The notes under the pieces were generated by a model. It saw only the letters and a list, made by a program, of their open reading frames with translations. It did no database searches and was not told the DNA's origin. A DNA stretch of 64,000 nucleotides. Origin: Streptomyces violaceusniger Tu 4113. GTDB taxonomy: Bacteria > Actinomycetota > Actinomycetes > Streptomycetales > Streptomycetaceae. Numbering within the stretch: the first letter of the stretch is position 1; every line of letters begins with the position of its first letter. Location: NCBI RefSeq assembly GCF_000147815.2, contig NC_015957.1, positions 186,001-250,000 on the forward strand. Direction: 5' to 3'. The position numbers and the translations under genes are program-made. Positions 34,720 through 42,128 of the stretch are shown here, one piece after another.

Positions 34720-35720
34720 TCATTCGTAGGAGCGGAGGCTGCGGAGCCAGATGACCGCGCCGCGCAGGTGGAGCGCCGCGAGATAGCTCTCGGGGGTCTT
34801 GTCGTACCGGGTGGCGATCCCGCGCCACGCCTTCAACTTGTTGATCAGACGTTCCACCGTGTTGCGCTCCCGGTAGAGCTCGGCGTCGTGGGCTACAGGC
34901 CGACCGCCACGGCGCCCCTTCTTCTTGCGGTTGGCCACCTGGTCAGCTTTCTCCGGGATGACCCCCTTGATCCCACGGCTGCGCAGGTAGGTGCGGTTGC
35001 GGCGGGAGGCGTACGCCCTGTCGCCAGCGACGGCGTCGGGCCGGGTGCGCGGCCGGCCCACCGGGCCGCGGACCTTAATGCCCCGCAGGACGGGGATGAA
35101 CTGCGGGCTGTCGGCGGCTTGCCCGGGGGTGAGCACGAAGGACAGCGGACGGCAGCGACGCTCGGCCGCCAGGTGCACCTTGCTGGTCAACCCGCCCCGC
35201 GAGCGCCCCAGGGCGGCCGCCTTCAGCCGTGTGCGGCGCCGTCGGCGAACCCTGCGCCGCTCGGCACGGACAGCGTCGACCGCCGCCGCTTCTTCCGTAC
35301 CGTCTTGATCCTTTTGTCCCTTCTCGCGGTCCCCTTTGGCGGCTCGATGGCCTCCTCCAGGGCGGCCAGCACGTCCTCACTCACCCGTGCGCCCGCCGCG
35401 TCGTGATGCGCACGGGCGGTCGTGGAGTCCACGCTGACCAGCGACAGATCCACCTGCCCGAGTCGCGCGGCCTCGGCGATCAGCGCCTCCATCAGGGCCT
35501 GGAACACCCCGGCATCGCGCCACTGACGGAACCGGTCGTAGACCGTCGACCAGGCCCCGAACTCCTCCGGTATCTCGCGCCATTGGCTCCCGGTACGGAA
35601 CCTCCAGACCACACCCTCGAACTGGTCCCGCAACCGATGCGGATACGGCCCGTACTCGCCAATCGGCAGCAAAGGTTCAACCAACGCCCAGTCGTCATCG
35701 CTCAGTTCGCGTCTCGCCAC
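34720..35720 (-). CDS. IS5-family transposase (two frames, -1 frameshift)
   Basis: The first frame (35720 down to 35223) holds the N-terminal domain ELSDDDWALVEPLLP, GVVWRFRTGSQWREIPEEFG and the catalytic VSVDSTTARAHHDAAG. The second ends at 34720 and holds GGLTSKVHLAAERRCRPLSF, DAVAGDRAYASRRNR (second Asp) and ERNTVERLINKLKAWRGIAT (Glu). The frames join by a -1 shift at A_AAG_GGG, 35331-35337 on the minus strand. Read that way the protein is continuous (KGDREKGQKDQDGTEEAAAV), so a programmed frameshift is likely, as in several IS5 groups. Confidence 0.85.
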
Positions 35721-35763
35721 ACGAATGTTCTACCGCCACGTTGATCACGACTCCGCACAGGCC

Positions 35764-36822
35764 CTAGCCCCTTCCCTCTGCGTCCTGGAGGCGTCCGGCG
35801 TAGTAAGCGTGGTCCTTGGGGAAGTCGGTCAGATCTCGTAGCGCGTCGCGGTACCCGTCTGCCGCTGTTCGCCAATCCCGGGCGGCATAGGCCACGTCCG
35901 CGCGGTTCAGCTTCGCGCGCACTGGATCGAGCCAGTACAGCCATCCGGGCCGCTCCTCGGCGTCGGGCACCCGCACGGCTAGGTCGTAGGCCCGGTCGGC
36001 GAGCCGTTGCGCGCGGTCCCGCTCTCCGACGGAGGCCGCAGCCATAGACGTTTCATGAAGCGCGATTGCCTCGGCTGCTGGGGAGAGACCACGACCGTGG
36101 GCGGCGGCCTCCGCAGTCCTGAGCGCTCGGATCGGGTCACGCGCGTACTGCAAGGTGTAGTACGACCGGACGCGTGTGATCCACGACGTCAGATCCGGCG
36201 ATCCGGCGTCGATTGCCCAGCCTCCGGCGAGATCCAACCATGCCGCTGCCGCTCCATGCTTGCCTTGCCGCGCGGCGACCCAGGAAAGCCAATGTGCGTG
36301 TTCGGCTGCCAATATCAGGATTCCGTCTGCGGTGGCTCCGGAAGCCAGGGGCAAGAGGCGGGTCACCTGGTCGAGTTGCGCCCGTACAACGGGCCACAGA
36401 TCGGCCCCATCGATCATGTCTTCCGCCTTGCGGTGCTCCGTCAGCACCTTGGCGATCCAGTCCGCTGTACGCAGATCCGCCTTCCCCGTTACGTGCGCGT
36501 GAGCGATGCGTTCTCGGAGCTGTGGGTCCGGGTTCCATGCATCGCCGAGATTCGAACGATCCGGCAACCCGCGTAGCTCGTCCGGCACTTGTAGCCCCTC
36601 CGTGATCCTGTCCATGACCTCGGCGGCGAGTACCTTCCGCTTTCCGCGCACGATCAGCGACACGTGAGACTGCGGCATCCCGATCAGCTCTCCCAGCTTC
36701 ATCTGAGAGATCCCTGCTGCGCGCTTGTACTCGCCCAGCAGTGCAGCCCAGTCCTTGCGCGCCCAGGCGGCTCGCAACCGAACGTCAGCCCATAGTTGCC
36801 GATTGCTCATGCCGAAGACCAT
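35764..36822 (-). CDS. XRE-type regulator with C-terminal TPR-like region
   Basis: A 352-residue regulator: a Cro/C1 helix-turn-helix near residues 30-75 (LLGEYKRAAGISQMKLGELI, GMPQSHVSLIVRGKR), then a helical repeat region like the TPR domains of Streptomyces plasmid regulators. The start is ATG 36822 or 36810; a palindrome overlaps this region. The stop TAG lies in the CTAG where invaders inserted. Before invasion it met the convergent gene at 19779-20093 there. Divergent from the DUF6415 gene, so it probably controls AICE functions. Confidence 0.75.
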   Translation of the reverse strand: MVFGMSNRQLWADVRLRAAWARKDWAALLGEYKRAAGISQMKLGELIGMPQSHVSLIVRGKRKVLAAEVMDRITEGLQVPDELRGLPDRSNLGDAWNPDPQLRERIAHAHVTGKADLRTADWIAKVLTEHRKAEDMIDGADLWPVVRAQLDQVTRLLPLASGATADGILILAAEHAHWLSWVAARQGKHGAAAAWLDLAGGWAIDAGSPDLTSWITRVRSYYTLQYARDPIRALRTAEAAAHGRGLSPAAEAIALHETSMAAASVGERDRAQRLADRAYDLAVRVPDAEERPGWLYWLDPVRAKLNRADVAYAARDWRTAADGYRDALRDLTDFPKDHAYYAGRLQDAEGRG

Positions 36823-36848
36823 ACGCCCCTGCCATACGCCGGGCGTAT
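36821..36848. promoter_or_regulatory. Palindromic operator in the XRE/DUF6415 gap
   Basis: ATACGCC-G-GGCGTAT at 36834-36848 is a perfect palindrome. A third half-site ATACGCC lies 13 bases upstream at 36821-36827, overlapping the XRE start region. The position suggests autoregulation by the XRE protein and control of the divergent genes. Confidence 0.6.
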
Positions 36849-36915
36849 CGGATTGACCTTGGCCTCCCTCCAAGATGTGACCACGAGACCAGCCTGGCAG
36901 GCAGGAGGGATTGCA

Positions 36916-37302
36916 GTGGTGGCCACGGGTTCACAAGACCAGGACCGCACGGCCGTGACGGGTCCTCAGGAGGTGGACGTTGAACAGGTCAAGGGGGCCA
37001 TCGTCCGAGCTTTGGTGGAGAGTTCGACCGTGCCCCGATACGAGGATCTGTGCGAGCTGAGGGAAGTACTGATTGGGCACATCAAGACATTGACACCGCT
37101 GGCAACGAAGCAGATCGATCGCCTTAACCACGGCACGGTGGAGTGGTATGGCAAGGCGAGCAAACTGCGCTCGATTTCCTATGAAGTAGCGGCAGGGCTC
37201 GGTCACGGGCTGCTGTCGGCTAAGGCGCATGTGCAGGGGTTGGGCTACACCTGTCGTTTCCTCCTCGAAAACTCCGGTCTGCAAGGGGAGCGCAAGGGGT
37301 GA
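36916..37302 (+). CDS. DUF6415-type protein
   Basis: A 128-residue soluble helical protein: VKGAIVRALVESSTVPRYED, LIGHIKTLTPLATKQIDRLN and GLGHGLLSAKAHVQGLGYTC. The pattern is that of DUF6415, found beside regulators in Streptomyces; function unknown. GTG 36916 (or 36919) follows AGGAGGGA. Its stop overlaps the start of the next gene. Confidence 0.65.
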   Translation: MVATGSQDQDRTAVTGPQEVDVEQVKGAIVRALVESSTVPRYEDLCELREVLIGHIKTLTPLATKQIDRLNHGTVEWYGKASKLRSISYEVAAGLGHGLLSAKAHVQGLGYTCRFLLENSGLQGERKG

Positions 37303-37520
37303 CGGCAGCGTGCCGCGTACCGGCGAAATGGAAGCCGAAGAAAAGACAAATCCTGAAGGCGTACGGCGACGGTTTGAAAGTGGCCGTGATACGCGAGAAG
37401 TTCGGCCTCTCCTACTACATGCTGTATCGAATTCTGGAGGCGGAAGGTGTCGCACTCCGCTCGGACGAAATGAGCCGTAGAAGGACGGGGGCGCTGCCGT
37501 GCCCAAGGAGACCCCGGTAG
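37299..37520 (+). CDS. Small helix-turn-helix protein
   Basis: A 73-residue basic protein with a helix-turn-helix stretch (KRQILKAYGDGLKVAVIREK, FGLSYYMLYRILEAEG), similar to transposase or recombinase DNA-binding domains but standing alone. GTG 37299 overlaps the DUF6415 stop (GTGA). It may be a small DNA-binding factor of the element. Confidence 0.55.
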   Translation: MTAACRVPAKWKPKKRQILKAYGDGLKVAVIREKFGLSYYMLYRILEAEGVALRSDEMSRRRTGALPCPRRPR

Positions 37521-38638
37521 CTCCTGCCTTTGCTCCCTCAGGCGTTGTGGCTGTGAGGTGGGCGTGCGTCCCATCAACCCCCTGCCTCACCCACTCCGCC
37601 CCAGGGTGACGGCGGACCTGCACCGTCCGCCGTCTGCGGTCCGGCTCCCGCGCTCGTGCCCCACAAATATCCGCGAGAGGGGGCCGGGCCGCGCACAACA
37701 ACCACATACGCAAAACCGGGCCACCCCTCGAAACCCTGGCAGGCGGACGGGTGGCCCGGCGGAGAGTCCCCTTTCAGGAACCCCGGTGCCGATGGTACCG
37801 GGGTGGTTGTCGTGCTCGCTTCGACGTCGCCCATTTTCAGGTGAGTTCAGGTGAGGCATAGGGGTGGTGACGAGTGCAAGGCAGGTTTGGGGCGGTGGGC
37901 TCGGTGGTGGCGGATGCCAGAGCGCTTACGACACGCTTGTCGGCCACCGCGATACGGAAACCGACGCGGAGCGACCACGGCGGCCTGGGCCACTGCGCGG
38001 TAGCAGTTGCTCCCCGCCCGCCACGGCTGGGCGGTTCGGTCTGCTCATGCATCCGCATCCGTGACGGCGGCAGTACGGCGGCCGGCCACATCGGGCCGGG
38101 GCTGACGATCGACATGCCCCCGGCCGGGCACCCCTCCCCTCCCCGCTGGCCGTTGCTACGCGCACAACGGCGATGGCCGCAGTCGGCGGACGGCTGGCCA
38201 TGTAAACCGCTCTGCGTGTCCGCCCCTCGGTGGCTGGCAGGTTGGGCCCGTGGTCCTGGCCGTGCTGCTGCGTCGGCGCATCCGCTGCGGTCGGCAGGCG
38301 CTCCGTGGGAGCTGCTCCAGGTGCTGACTGCGTCTGGTGGTGTGCTGGTGCGGGGTGGCGCGCTGAGTGGCACGGGGGCGCCGCTGAGCGGGGCGGAGAC
38401 AGGAGCGGGCGGCGGCCACGGGCCGCCAGCGCGCGCGGCCCGCGCAAGCGGGCCGCCTTGATCCAGTAAAGAAACTTTGAACAGCAACCTCTGTGCTCCT
38501 TGGCCTCCGCTGCGGCTGCGCGGATCGGCGAGCAAGGGGCGAGTGTGATCGGGGTCACCGACTCGGGTGTCCCATCGGGGTCTCGACATCAGGCTTGGGA
38601 TGGGTGAAGAGGGCATCAGCAACGCGAACGGGGTAGCA
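37521..38638. other. 1.1-kb gene-poor stretch of the AICE with strong inverted repeats
   Basis: Open frames here are Arg/Pro-rich and mirror each other on both strands; none has a family signature. There are two strong inverted repeats: CCGGGCCACCC (37716-37726) with GGGTGGCCCGG (37749-37759), and ACCCCGGTGCC-GAT-GGTACCGGGGT (37780-37804). AICEs need a cis transfer locus (clt) and sometimes an origin outside rep, and this is the best place for one. That is inference. Confidence 0.45.
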
Positions 38639-38770
38639 ATGAACGAGCAAGAGTCGGCGGAAATCCGGGCTCGCCTCGCTGAACTCGAAGAGAAAATTGC
38701 CCGGTTGGAGGAGTTGGCAAGTCGGGTCGCTGAGGGCCTGGCCGCTAGCTCTTCTTCTGACGCTCGGTGA
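38639..38770 (+). CDS. Small coiled-coil protein
   Basis: A 43-residue protein, MNEQESAEIRARLAELEEKI, then ARLEELASRVAEGLA, with clear heptads of Leu/Ile. ATG 38639 follows GGGGTAG. Its last 26 bases overlap convergently with the end of the GntR gene, whose own C-terminus also has a coiled-coil stretch (ERLDALTAKVDELLGVFQQL). A partner role is possible. Confidence 0.45.
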   Translation: MNEQESAEIRARLAELEEKIARLEELASRVAEGLAASSSSDAR

Positions 38771-39155
38771 AGCTGGCGAGTTGCTGGAAGACCCCCAGCA
38801 GCTCGTCAACCTTGGCCGTTAGGGCGTCTAGGCGTTCGGATAGCTCCAGATACTCGGCGCTGGGCATCTGCCGCCGCCCTTCGGTCTCGCCTGCCCCCGG
38901 GGGTTCCTCGGACTCCGGGGGCAGAGGGTCAACAACGAAGTTGCCCCGGCCCGGTGTGGAGTAGATCAATCCTTCGTCGCGCAGGACACGCAGCGCGGAC
39001 CGGGCCGTCATGTTCGCGATGTCGTACTTGGCTTCGAGGTCGCGTGAGGACGGGACCCGTTCGCCCGGCTTGATACGGCCGGAGCGGATTAGCTGGCGAA
39101 GTTCGTCGGCGACCAGCCGATAAGGCGGAGTGTGGGTGTCCCTCGGCAGGCTCAT
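38745..39155 (-). CDS. GntR-family regulator (KorSA-like)
   Basis: A 136-residue regulator. The GntR winged helix fills residues 8-75 (YRLVADELRQLIRSGRIKPG, VPSSRDLEAKYDIANMTARS, ALRVLRDEGLIYSTPGRG). It has no large effector domain, only a short coiled-coil tail, like KorSA of pSAM2, which represses transfer functions. ATG 39155 starts MSLPRDTHTPPY. It is divergent from the transfer operon, with an inverted repeat over that operon's promoter. Confidence 0.8.
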   Translation of the reverse strand: MSLPRDTHTPPYRLVADELRQLIRSGRIKPGERVPSSRDLEAKYDIANMTARSALRVLRDEGLIYSTPGRGNFVVDPLPPESEEPPGAGETEGRRQMPSAEYLELSERLDALTAKVDELLGVFQQLASFTERQKKS

Positions 39156-39247
39156 AGCCCGAGGGTAGCCCGCTAAGCCCACCCATCGCACTAGAACGCA
39201 TGTTGCCTCTCCGTGAAGCCTGCTGGGCTAGCTGGCTCATGCTCATG

Positions 39248-39277
39248 GTGCGCTATGTGCTTGACGCGCTAGCGCAC
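39248..39277 (+). promoter_or_regulatory. Transfer-operon promoter with an 8-bp inverted repeat
   Basis: GTGCGCTA (39248-39255) and TAGCGCAC (39270-39277) form a perfect inverted repeat enclosing TTGACG (39261-39266), a -35-like box. It lies between the divergent GntR gene and the first transfer-operon gene, so it is the likely operator. Confidence 0.6.
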
Positions 39278-39336
39278 GTAGTGCACTGTTGGTCGTGCCG
39301 CAACGAGCGGCTACCGACCGAACAGGAGCAAGAAGC

Positions 39337-39675
39337 ATGGCTATGACGCGTATTCGCGTGGGGCTGCTGCCTTCCACCCAGTTCATCGCTGGCACCCTCC
39401 CGGTGCCGAAGGTGAAGGACCCCAACACGGGTGAGGTCGCCACCGACCGTGACACCGGGGAGACCCTGCACACCCTGACCGTCTTCCTCATGGAAGAGGG
39501 CCGCGCCGAGCAGATGAAGATCACCGTTCCTGAGAGCGGCCTGCCGGGTGGTCTCCAGCCGGGGATGCCGGTGCGGGTGGCGGAGCTGTTCGCCACTCCG
39601 TGGGCGCGGCTCTTCAACGGCCAGCTCTCCGATGGCGTGGCCTACCGGGCGGCGGCGTTGGAGCTGGTCAAGTGA
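39337..39675 (+). CDS. SCO3933-family AICE protein
   Basis: A 112-residue protein: GTLPVPKVKDPNTGEVATDR, DTGETLHTLTVFLMEEGRAE and KITVPESGLPGGLQPGMPVR. The conserved KDxxTGEVATDRDTGET motif marks the SCO3933-type family found upstream of tra genes in Streptomyces integrative elements. Called regulatory, function unproven. ATG 39337 lies 8 bases after AGGAG. First gene of a tightly overlapping operon. Confidence 0.75.
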   Translation: MAMTRIRVGLLPSTQFIAGTLPVPKVKDPNTGEVATDRDTGETLHTLTVFLMEEGRAEQMKITVPESGLPGGLQPGMPVRVAELFATPWARLFNGQLSDGVAYRAAALELVK

Positions 39676-39878
39676 CGTCCCCGACCGGACCGGACCCGGT
39701 CTATCCGGTGGCGCCGGAGAGCGGGGATGACGACTCGCGGTTCACGAACGGCCTGCTCTTCGATGTGGTCAAGGTGATCGAGTCGCACGGCTACCCGAAG
39801 CTCGCATCCGGCCGTGACCTGCTGGAACTGCGGATATCCCTCTACCGATTCCTCTACATGGACAAGGACGCGCTGTGA
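39672..39878 (+). CDS. Small AICE protein upstream of traB
   Basis: A 68-residue acidic protein ending SGRDLLELRISLYRFLYMDK. GTG 39672 overlaps the previous stop and its own stop overlaps the TraB-like start, so it is translationally coupled on both sides. Family not recognised. Confidence 0.6.
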   Translation: MTSPTGPDPVYPVAPESGDDDSRFTNGLLFDVVKVIESHGYPKLASGRDLLELRISLYRFLYMDKDAL

Positions 39879-41266
39879 CTGTGGGAGAGGTCATCGGGTC
39901 TGCCCCGGCTGTTGCCGGGGCGGCCCTGGCCCTGATCGGCATATGGGCCCTGTGGTGGCTGGTGCGCTATGTGCGTGCCGACACGATGACGCGGGCGAGC
40001 ATGCGGCAGGCGATCGGTGTACGGCGTCGCTGGCGTCGGCTGGCCCCGATGGTCGGACTGTCGGTGACTGACAAGACCCCTCCGGCCGTGATCGTGGCGC
40101 CGGACGGGAAGGTCCCCAAGCCACGGGTCCTGATCCCGAAGATCAAGGTGGCCGCCGACCGGTACGGGGTGCTGGTGCACGCGGTGTGCCTGCCCAAGGT
40201 GGGGCTGGCGGAGTTCCAGCGGGCGGCGCCGTATCTGGCTGACGCGTGGCGGTGCACGCGGGTTTCGGTCCTGCCGGACAAGCCGGGACAGCTCGTGATC
40301 CGTGGCGTGCGGGTTGATCCGCTGATCGTCCCCACCGAGCACACCCCGACCGGGACTGTGCCGGAGGATCTGGCGGTGTGGGATCTGGGCCTGGACGAGT
40401 ACGCCTTGCCGGTGAGCGTGAGCCTGGCCAACGTGCCGGGCGTCACCGTGGCCGGGCTGCCGGGCTTCGGTAAGACGTCTCTGGTCAACCGGTTCATGTG
40501 CGATACGGCGCCGTCCGATGCGGTGCAGTACGCGGTGGCCGACGGGAAGGTGACCTCCTCCCATGAGGGCGACTACGCCGACCTGACAGACCGGATCTTC
40601 GCGTTCGTCGGTGACGATCTCGAAGAGGCGAACGCGCTGTTCACGCGGCTGGTGAAGCTGCGGCGGGACCGGTCGGCGTCCATCCGTGCCCTGCTGGGCG
40701 TGAAGAACATGTGGCACGTCGGGCCCTCGGCGGCCTGGCCGCTCACCGTGCTCATCGTGGACGAGGCACACACCTACTTCCGCGACTACAAGGGGTCGGA
40801 CACGCGGACGAAGAAGCTCGCCGCGCTGGCTGCCGAGAATGCGCGGCTGGTGGAGGACCTGGTGAAGAAGGGCCGTAACGTCGGCATCCTGGTGATCATC
40901 GCGACGCAGAAGGCGACCGGGGACGCCATCCCCACCTTCATCCGGGACGTGTGCCCGGTGGGCCTGTCCTTCGCCCAGAAGACCGCTGAAGCGGCCGTGG
41001 TCGCGCTGGGGGAGGACATCCGGAACTGGCCGGACGCCAGCCCGACCGCGCTCCAGGACCCGGCCTATGTCGGCGTGGCTGCCATGGCGCACCAGGGGCG
41101 TCCCGGCTTCGCCCGCATCCGCACCCCGTACGTCGCCGACGCGGACGCTGCCCGCATCGCCACCGACACCGCCCACCTGACCCGCGACCCCGCCGAGCTG
41201 CTGGAGGAACTGGCGGTCTCCGCGATGCGGATGGACGACCCGTTCACCAAGCGGGAGGCAGCCTGA
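39875..41266 (+). CDS. FtsK/SpoIIIE-type DNA translocase (TraB/TraSA-like)
   Basis: A 463-residue conjugation motor that moves double-stranded DNA between mycelia. One N-terminal membrane helix (VAGAALALIGIWALWWLV), a middle domain, then the ATPase: Walker A GLPGFGKTS, Walker B LTVLIVDEAH, and VGILVIIATQKATGDAIP. AICEs use this single protein for transfer instead of a relaxase system. GTG 39875 overlaps the preceding stop. Confidence 0.9.
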   Translation: MTVGEVIGSAPAVAGAALALIGIWALWWLVRYVRADTMTRASMRQAIGVRRRWRRLAPMVGLSVTDKTPPAVIVAPDGKVPKPRVLIPKIKVAADRYGVLVHAVCLPKVGLAEFQRAAPYLADAWRCTRVSVLPDKPGQLVIRGVRVDPLIVPTEHTPTGTVPEDLAVWDLGLDEYALPVSVSLANVPGVTVAGLPGFGKTSLVNRFMCDTAPSDAVQYAVADGKVTSSHEGDYADLTDRIFAFVGDDLEEANALFTRLVKLRRDRSASIRALLGVKNMWHVGPSAAWPLTVLIVDEAHTYFRDYKGSDTRTKKLAALAAENARLVEDLVKKGRNVGILVIIATQKATGDAIPTFIRDVCPVGLSFAQKTAEAAVVALGEDIRNWPDASPTALQDPAYVGVAAMAHQGRPGFARIRTPYVADADAARIATDTAHLTRDPAELLEELAVSAMRMDDPFTKREAA

Positions 41267-41315
41267 CCCGTCCCCGGCCCGCTCGTCACGAGACCTGGAA
41301 GGAGGTGAATCCCTC

Positions 41316-41996
41316 ATGTCTGAGGACCGGATCACTCAGCGCACCGTGACCGTGATCATGGGCATCATCGCGGCCCTGGCCTTCGTCTTCTCCTTCGGCA
41401 ACGTCTGGGCCCTGGCCCTGCGCCTCGGTGTCCCCGCCCCGGTCGCACCGCTGATCGCCCCGATGGTCGACCTGTCCGTCGTCGGCCTCCTGGTCGCCCT
41501 GCGCTACCTGTCCCTGCGCGGCGTCCCGGCCGAACAGATCAAGGGCGCCACCCGGCTGATGCACTTGTCCGGGCTGCTGACCCTGGCCCTCAACGTCGCC
41601 GAACCGATCGTCGCCGGGCACTACGGCCGGGCCGCCGTGGACGCGGTTGCCCCGCTCCTTCTCCTGGGCTGGGGAGCCGTCGGCCCGCAACTCCTGCGCC
41701 ACTTCCACACCGTCGCCCACGCCGCCCCGGCTTCAGCCTCGTCGCCCGCTCCGGTGGAGAAGGCACCGGCCCCCGCGCCGGAGCCTGCCCCGGCCCCCGA
41801 ACCGGTCTCGCCACCAGCCACGCCGAAGCGAGAGTCTTCCCCGGTGGTCACGGTGCCCGTGCCGCTGCTGAACGCGGCGCGCACCATCGCCGACACCTAC
41901 CGGGCTGAACACGGCGAGCCCATCACCCCGGCTCAGCTCCGGACTCGCCTCGGCGTCGCACTGCCGTTGGCTACCGCCGCGCACGCCCAGCTCTGA
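41316..41996 (+). CDS. DUF2637 Spd-like membrane protein
   Basis: A 226-residue protein with four membrane helices (TVIMGIIAALAFVFSFGNVW, LIAPMVDLSVVGLLVALRYL, LSGLLTLALNVAEPIVAGH, AVAPLLLLGWGAVGPQLLR), a Pro/Ala-rich linker and a C-terminal helical DNA-binding-like segment (PITPAQLRTRLGVALPLAT). DUF2637 proteins act in intramycelial spread. A very strong ribosome site, GGAAGGAGGTGA, precedes ATG 41316. Confidence 0.8.
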   Translation: MSEDRITQRTVTVIMGIIAALAFVFSFGNVWALALRLGVPAPVAPLIAPMVDLSVVGLLVALRYLSLRGVPAEQIKGATRLMHLSGLLTLALNVAEPIVAGHYGRAAVDAVAPLLLLGWGAVGPQLLRHFHTVAHAAPASASSPAPVEKAPAPAPEPAPAPEPVSPPATPKRESSPVVTVPVPLLNAARTIADTYRAEHGEPITPAQLRTRLGVALPLATAAHAQL

Positions 41997-42128
41997 CCCC
42001 GTGCCGGCCGTTCCGGCAATCCAGAAACCCCGCCCCGACCGGGCCCGGATTCGTCATGCCCCGAGCAGCACCCGCAGCCCTGGCCCAGTGCTGCCCGGGG
42101 CCCTCTTCCTCGAAAGGATGCGTCACCC

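Larger units (their letters stand above)
33760..35763. mobile_element. IS5-ended unit with a passenger gene
   Basis: Outer ends GGCCTGTCCGGAGTCGTGATCA (33760) and the inverted GGCCTGTGCGGAGTCGTGATCA (ending 35763) differ at one base, and CTAG flanks both (33756-33759, 35764-35767). Inside are a phosphatase-like gene and an IS5 transposase. A third, more diverged end (GGCCTGCTCAAGGCCGTGATCA) lies at 34701 preceded by TTAG, so the core IS is 34701-35763 and the left outer end may be a captured second end. Confidence 0.7.

Noticed and set aside
37874..38461. A 195-codon open frame in the AICE gap
   Set aside because: Rich in Ala/Gly/Pro/Arg, overlapping equally long frames on the other strand, with no ribosome site or known motif. 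More likely non-coding.
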